A stretch of 8,957 nt of DNA from Clostridiaceae bacterium (GTDB taxonomy: Bacteria > Bacillota > Clostridia > Saccharofermentanales > UBA5734): positions 1-8,957 of the forward strand of contig JAAZFW010000384.1 in NCBI GenBank assembly GCA_012511525.1, in the 5' to 3' direction. The notes beneath the pieces were generated by a model. It had not been told where the DNA came from, made no database searches, and saw only the letters and a list, made by a program, of their open reading frames with translations. The first letter of the stretch is position 1. Each line of letters begins with the position of its first letter. A program made the translations under genes and the position numbers. Positions 6,428 to 8,957 of this stretch are shown here, in pieces.

Positions 6428-7286
6428 AATCCGAAGCCAGCAGGCTGATGTTCTGGTCAAGCCAGGTGCTCAACCCGCCTGCTATCTGCGCGATCTGCTC
6501 TGCCTCGGCGACCAGTTTGTTCTGACGGTCGACGATATTCTGGTCGATACCAACGACCAGGCTGTCGAAATGGCGCATCAGGATATCCATCCGGTAGGAG
6601 GCGGCGTAAATTCGGACCGGGTCGTCGATGTAGGCGGCCTGCAGCGTGTACAACACCGCCTCGTCCAGTTGGGTCAGGGAATCGGCCAAGTTGATGTTGA
6701 CATAGGTCAAAAACGTCGGCACATCCGCGGCTGACAGGCATTCGAGCGCCTCCTGGATCGCGCCGCTGATCGTCTGGTATGTCGCGTCCAAGTTGTTTTC
6801 GTCGTAATACGCCATGTTTTCCAGGCTGAGGCTCATTTGCAGTAAGGCCGCCGTGTAGCCGAGGATCTGCTCGTACTCGGCAAGCAGGCTGTCCGCGGCC
6901 TGGAACAAGGCTTGCTGCGCGTCGCGATGCAATCGCAAATCAGAAAAATCAGGCACCTGCCGACCATCCAGTTCTGACAGTCCCCCTGCCAGTGAGGACC
7001 GATAGCCGGCGAGCAGTTGCCGGTAATGCTCAATCTGAAGTTCAGTCAATTCCTCATCGTCGCCGGCTTCCTGCTCCAACAGGTCCAGCTCGGTATCTGC
7101 CAGGATAACGTCGATCGTCGTCAAATCCAGGCGTGCCAGTTCCAGGTACGTGCGCACCTGCTCGCGCTCAGAAGCTTCCGCCGCGGCGATAGGCATCCCT
7201 AAAGCGGCCACCAGGCAGCAAGCCAGCGCCAGGCAAAGGCGCAGCGAGCGGGCCGACAAATTGCTGCTTGTTTCAGATTTGATCAA
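6426..7286 (-). CDS. Secreted helical protein of unknown function
   Basis: I do not recognise a family. The 286-residue protein starts with a signal peptide: a basic n-region (to R16), a hydrophobic stretch (about 15-30, rich in Leu/Ala/Cys) and a likely signal peptidase I site after AEA (residue 38). No good lipobox precedes C23 or C24, so a free secreted protein is more likely than a lipoprotein. The mature part is acidic, Leu/Ala/Glu/Gln-rich and looks all-alpha, with several long helices that could form a bundle or coiled coil. It has one cysteine (about residue 178). The start is TTG at 7286, with GGGGAGGGG (7300-7292) just upstream and no alternative ATG before residue 31, which is inside the signal. 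It is first in an operon with the transglutaminase-like gene, so I infer a partner, substrate or surface scaffold for it. Confidence 0.75.
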   Translation of the reverse strand: MIKSETSSNLSARSLRLCLALACCLVAALGMPIAAAEASEREQVRTYLELARLDLTTIDVILADTELDLLEQEAGDDEELTELQIEHYRQLLAGYRSSLAGGLSELDGRQVPDFSDLRLHRDAQQALFQAADSLLAEYEQILGYTAALLQMSLSLENMAYYDENNLDATYQTISGAIQEALECLSAADVPTFLTYVNINLADSLTQLDEAVLYTLQAAYIDDPVRIYAASYRMDILMRHFDSLVVGIDQNIVDRQNKLVAEAEQIAQIAGGLSTWLDQNISLLASD

Positions 7287-7318
7287 GAAAACCCCTCCCC
7301 TGCCGGTTGAGCGTCAAT

Positions 7319-7336
7319 GATGCTGCAAAGCGCATC
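7319..7336 (-). other. Small hairpin in the leader of the secreted-protein operon
   Basis: GATGC and GCATC form a 5-bp stem, extendable by an inner GC/GC pair around a TTT loop with one bulged A. It sits 33 nt before the TTG start, upstream of the SD. It is short and may be incidental. Confidence 0.25.
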
Positions 7337-7424
7337 CTGCTGGTTTGATCGGGACTGTTCTTTCCTGTTAACCACGGTAAAATATCATGTTGATCGGTTA
7401 GGGCAACCCAGCTGTCATAGCCTG

Positions 7425-7453
7425 ATTATACCATGGCCAAGCCACAACCAAAA
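7425..7453 (-). promoter_or_regulatory. Extended -10 promoter of the secreted-protein operon
   Basis: The minus strand reads TGGTATAAT (7433-7425), a perfect TGnTATAAT extended -10. The -35 is poor (TTTTGG at 7453-7448, 17-bp spacing), as is common for extended -10 promoters. The start near 7418 leaves a leader of about 132 nt before the TTG at 7286. It lies in the 266-bp gap after the FAD oxidoreductase gene, so the operon can be transcribed independently of it. Confidence 0.65.
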
Positions 7454-7552
7454 CCGCGTTCTGTTTCGTCTGATCACGAAAATGCGGCGGTTCCAGTCGC
7501 CACAGGCAGATAAAATGCCGATGTTTTGGCTATATTCAAGAAAGGTAGCCTG

Positions 7553-8833
7553 TCACGGCGCGACGCCGGCCTCAAGCAAAAGGCGCTGCAGTTCACGCAC
7601 ATCAATATTCCGGGGCATGACCGCCCGGCGCACGCTCAATGCCGCCGCGATGCCGACCGCCTGGCCCATGTTCGCGCAAATCGGCATCACGCGATAATTG
7701 GCGTGGGCCAGGTGCGTGCCGGAAATGTTGCGTCCGGCCAGCAGCAGTCCGTCGGCACCTTGCGGCAGAAAGCAGCGGTACGGAATCGTGTAGCCGTTCT
7801 GCTGGGCAAACCCGCGCTGTACCCCGGTCGCATCAAGCCCAGGACCGGTCAGGTTATGCACGTCGAAGTTGAAATGGGCCCGGGTGACCGCCCAGTCGTC
7901 GAACACGCGCGCCTTGAGGATATCGTTTTCAGTCAAGGTGTAGTCGCCCTTGAAGTGGCGTGTCTCACGCACCCCGATCAGCGAAGCACTGCTGACGATA
8001 TAGCTGTTCTCATAGCCGGGCACGTATGTCTTCAGAAAATCACAGATCACATCCATCTGCCGTCGGCAGGCCGCCTGGGCGCGTGTCAGATCCCTGGCCT
8101 TCGTCCCGTCGACATCGATGCAGTTGGTCATGTTGCAGGTGACGATACCAGGCAGCGTCGACGGATATAGCAGGACATGACCGGCCGGATAGGGCAGATG
8201 GGCGCGAGCCAGTGCCTGGATTTCACCGGCCGGCACCTGCGCCGTTTCCTCGAAGCTGCCGGGGAAGACCGCCCGCGCCGTGTCGACGCCGCCGATCTTG
8301 AACATCAGGGTCATCGGCTGCATCTTCCCGTCCTGCTCGCGGCCCTTGACGTAAGGAACCCCGGCCAGGGCTGCGATATCGCCGTCGCCGGTCGCGTCGA
8401 CCACGACCCGGGCAGGCAGCGCCTCGCGGCCGGACTTGCTCTCGGCGACCACCCCGGTGATCCGCCGCCCTTCCATGATCGGCCGGCTGGCCAGCGTGTA
8501 AAGCTGCAGGTCGACACCCGCTTCCTGCAAAAGGTCAAGCAAGACCGTCTTCAGCCGTTCGGGATCGATCAGGTTGGTGCGGGACCCGTCCGGGTGCGAG
8601 CGCTCCAGCAGCTCCTGGTAAAATCCGCCCTGCGTGGATCCGGTCCAATGGCTCATCAGGCCGATGGTCGCCATCCCGCCGGCATCGCCGCTGCGCTCGA
8701 TCAGGCGCGTGCTGGCGCCGGAACGCGCGGCCCACACCGCCGCGGCCACACCGGCCGGCCCGGCACCGAGTACGAGGACATCGCTGGGCGGCTGCTGCAA
8801 GATGTCCTGCGCCGGTTCGTGATACCGTTGCAT
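7553..8833 (-). CDS. FAD-dependent oxidoreductase, PF12831 type
   Basis: The 426-residue protein has a full FAD-oxidoreductase layout. The dinucleotide-binding motif GAGPAG (residues 23-28) ends with an acidic E46. It is followed by GGMATIGLM (52-60), the ATGDGD motif (147-152), a SLIGVRETRHFKGDYTL segment (284-300), and the C-terminal FAD-contact region (LLLAGRNISGTH, about 363-374, then YRVMPICANMGQAVGIAAAL). This order and wording fit PF12831 rather than succinate dehydrogenase flavoproteins or lysosomal-type oxidases. ATG at 8833 is chosen because AAGGAG (8845-8840) lies 6 nt upstream. The frame stays open to 8908, but that extension crosses the promoter. No signal peptide is present, so the enzyme is probably cytoplasmic. 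Known of the family: redox chemistry on small organic substrates, often in polysaccharide-utilisation contexts. The substrate and electron acceptor are unknown. Confidence 0.88.
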   Translation of the reverse strand: MQRYHEPAQDILQQPPSDVLVLGAGPAGVAAAVWAARSGASTRLIERSGDAGGMATIGLMSHWTGSTQGGFYQELLERSHPDGSRTNLIDPERLKTVLLDLLQEAGVDLQLYTLASRPIMEGRRITGVVAESKSGREALPARVVVDATGDGDIAALAGVPYVKGREQDGKMQPMTLMFKIGGVDTARAVFPGSFEETAQVPAGEIQALARAHLPYPAGHVLLYPSTLPGIVTCNMTNCIDVDGTKARDLTRAQAACRRQMDVICDFLKTYVPGYENSYIVSSASLIGVRETRHFKGDYTLTENDILKARVFDDWAVTRAHFNFDVHNLTGPGLDATGVQRGFAQQNGYTIPYRCFLPQGADGLLLAGRNISGTHLAHANYRVMPICANMGQAVGIAAALSVRRAVMPRNIDVRELQRLLLEAGVAP

Positions 8834-8866
8834 AGGCAGCTCCTTTTCACGTGTTGATCTGTTTGC

Positions 8867-8896
8867 ATCATACCGCAGGCAGCGGGAAGCAGGCAA
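8867..8896 (-). promoter_or_regulatory. Promoter of the FAD oxidoreductase gene
   Basis: On the minus strand, -35 TTGCCT (8896-8891) and -10 TATGAT (8872-8867) are separated by 18 bp. The predicted start near 8860 leaves a short leader of about 27 nt that contains the SD. The position supports the ATG at 8833 over the longer frame. Confidence 0.55.
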
Positions 8897-8916
8897 CCGC
8901 CAAAGCAAGAAGAAAT

Positions 8917-8945
8917 TTGCCTTTTCCAGCTTGATTTCGTATAAA
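8917..8945 (+). promoter_or_regulatory. Divergent promoter reading out of the right edge
   Basis: TTGCCT (8917-8922) and TATAAA (8940-8945) are exactly 17 bp apart, and the surroundings are AT-rich relative to the rest of the window. The start would be near 8952, so any gene it drives begins beyond the window. Its -35 is identical to that of the FAD oxidoreductase promoter on the other strand, 20 bp away. Confidence 0.45.
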
Positions 8946-8957
8946 ATAGGATATGAA

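Noticed and set aside
7502..7553. ACAGGC/GCCTGT inverted repeat after the FAD gene as a terminator
   Set aside because: The arms are only 6 bp and about 40 nt apart, with no following T-tract.
8177..8857. Plus-strand 226-residue open frame
   Set aside because: It is antisense to the FAD oxidoreductase and has no SD or motif.
8834..8908. N-terminal extension of the FAD oxidoreductase to 8908
   Set aside because: It runs through the -35 and -10 boxes, and the ATG at 8833 has a well-placed AAGGAG.
8953..8957. ATG at 8953 as the start of a right-edge gene
   Set aside because: It would fall at the predicted transcription start with no usable SD, and only five bases remain.

Overview
The window looks like a GC-rich, anaerobe-type Bacillota (Clostridia-like) chromosome segment. 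The basis is strong Shine-Dalgarno (SD) sequences (AAGGAGG, GGGGAGG, AGGGGAGGT) at 5-8 nt spacing, a TTG start, sigma-A type promoters including one perfect TGnTATAAT, and a membrane-anchored zinc-ribbon/transglutaminase-like protein. This taxonomic call is inference: several of the enzyme families (DUF4838, URO-D-like, PF12831 FAD oxidoreductase) are also common in Lentisphaerae, Planctomycetes and Verrucomicrobia. No rRNA, tRNA, CRISPR array, insertion sequence or phage gene is visible.

Layout. Positions 3-1514 (+) hold the 3' part of a DUF4838 glycoside-hydrolase-like protein that runs in from the left edge. It converges on a 12-TM MFS transporter (2806-1511, -), and the two stop codons share one TTAA. 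The MFS gene diverges from a URO-D-like gene (2943-3956, +) across a 136-bp gap with a promoter in each direction; a 23-bp imperfect palindrome covers the MFS promoter -10 and start point. The URO-D gene is followed, after a 149-bp gap, by an extended-SDR NAD-dependent epimerase/dehydratase-like gene (4106-5110, +). That gene converges, 11 bp apart, on a two-gene minus-strand operon: a TTG-started secreted helical protein (7286-6426) followed by a protein with zinc ribbon, TM segment and transglutaminase-like domain (6411-5122). An extended -10 promoter near 7425-7433 drives this pair. The last gene is a PF12831-type FAD-dependent oxidoreductase (8833-7553, -) with its own promoter at 8867-8896. 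A divergent promoter (8917-8945) fires out of the right edge.

How the genes may work together. The DUF4838 protein, sugar-type MFS permease, URO-D-like protein, SDR epimerase and FAD oxidoreductase are what one expects in a regulated locus for uptake and breakdown of plant- or host-derived glycosides or carbohydrate derivatives. The substrate cannot be read from the sequence. The secreted helical protein and the zinc-ribbon/transglutaminase-like protein form a separate, tightly coupled cell-envelope pair, which I consider the least described part of the window.

No gap between genes exceeds 300 bp. The largest (7287-7552) holds the promoter and leader of the secreted-protein operon. No convincing intrinsic terminator was found.
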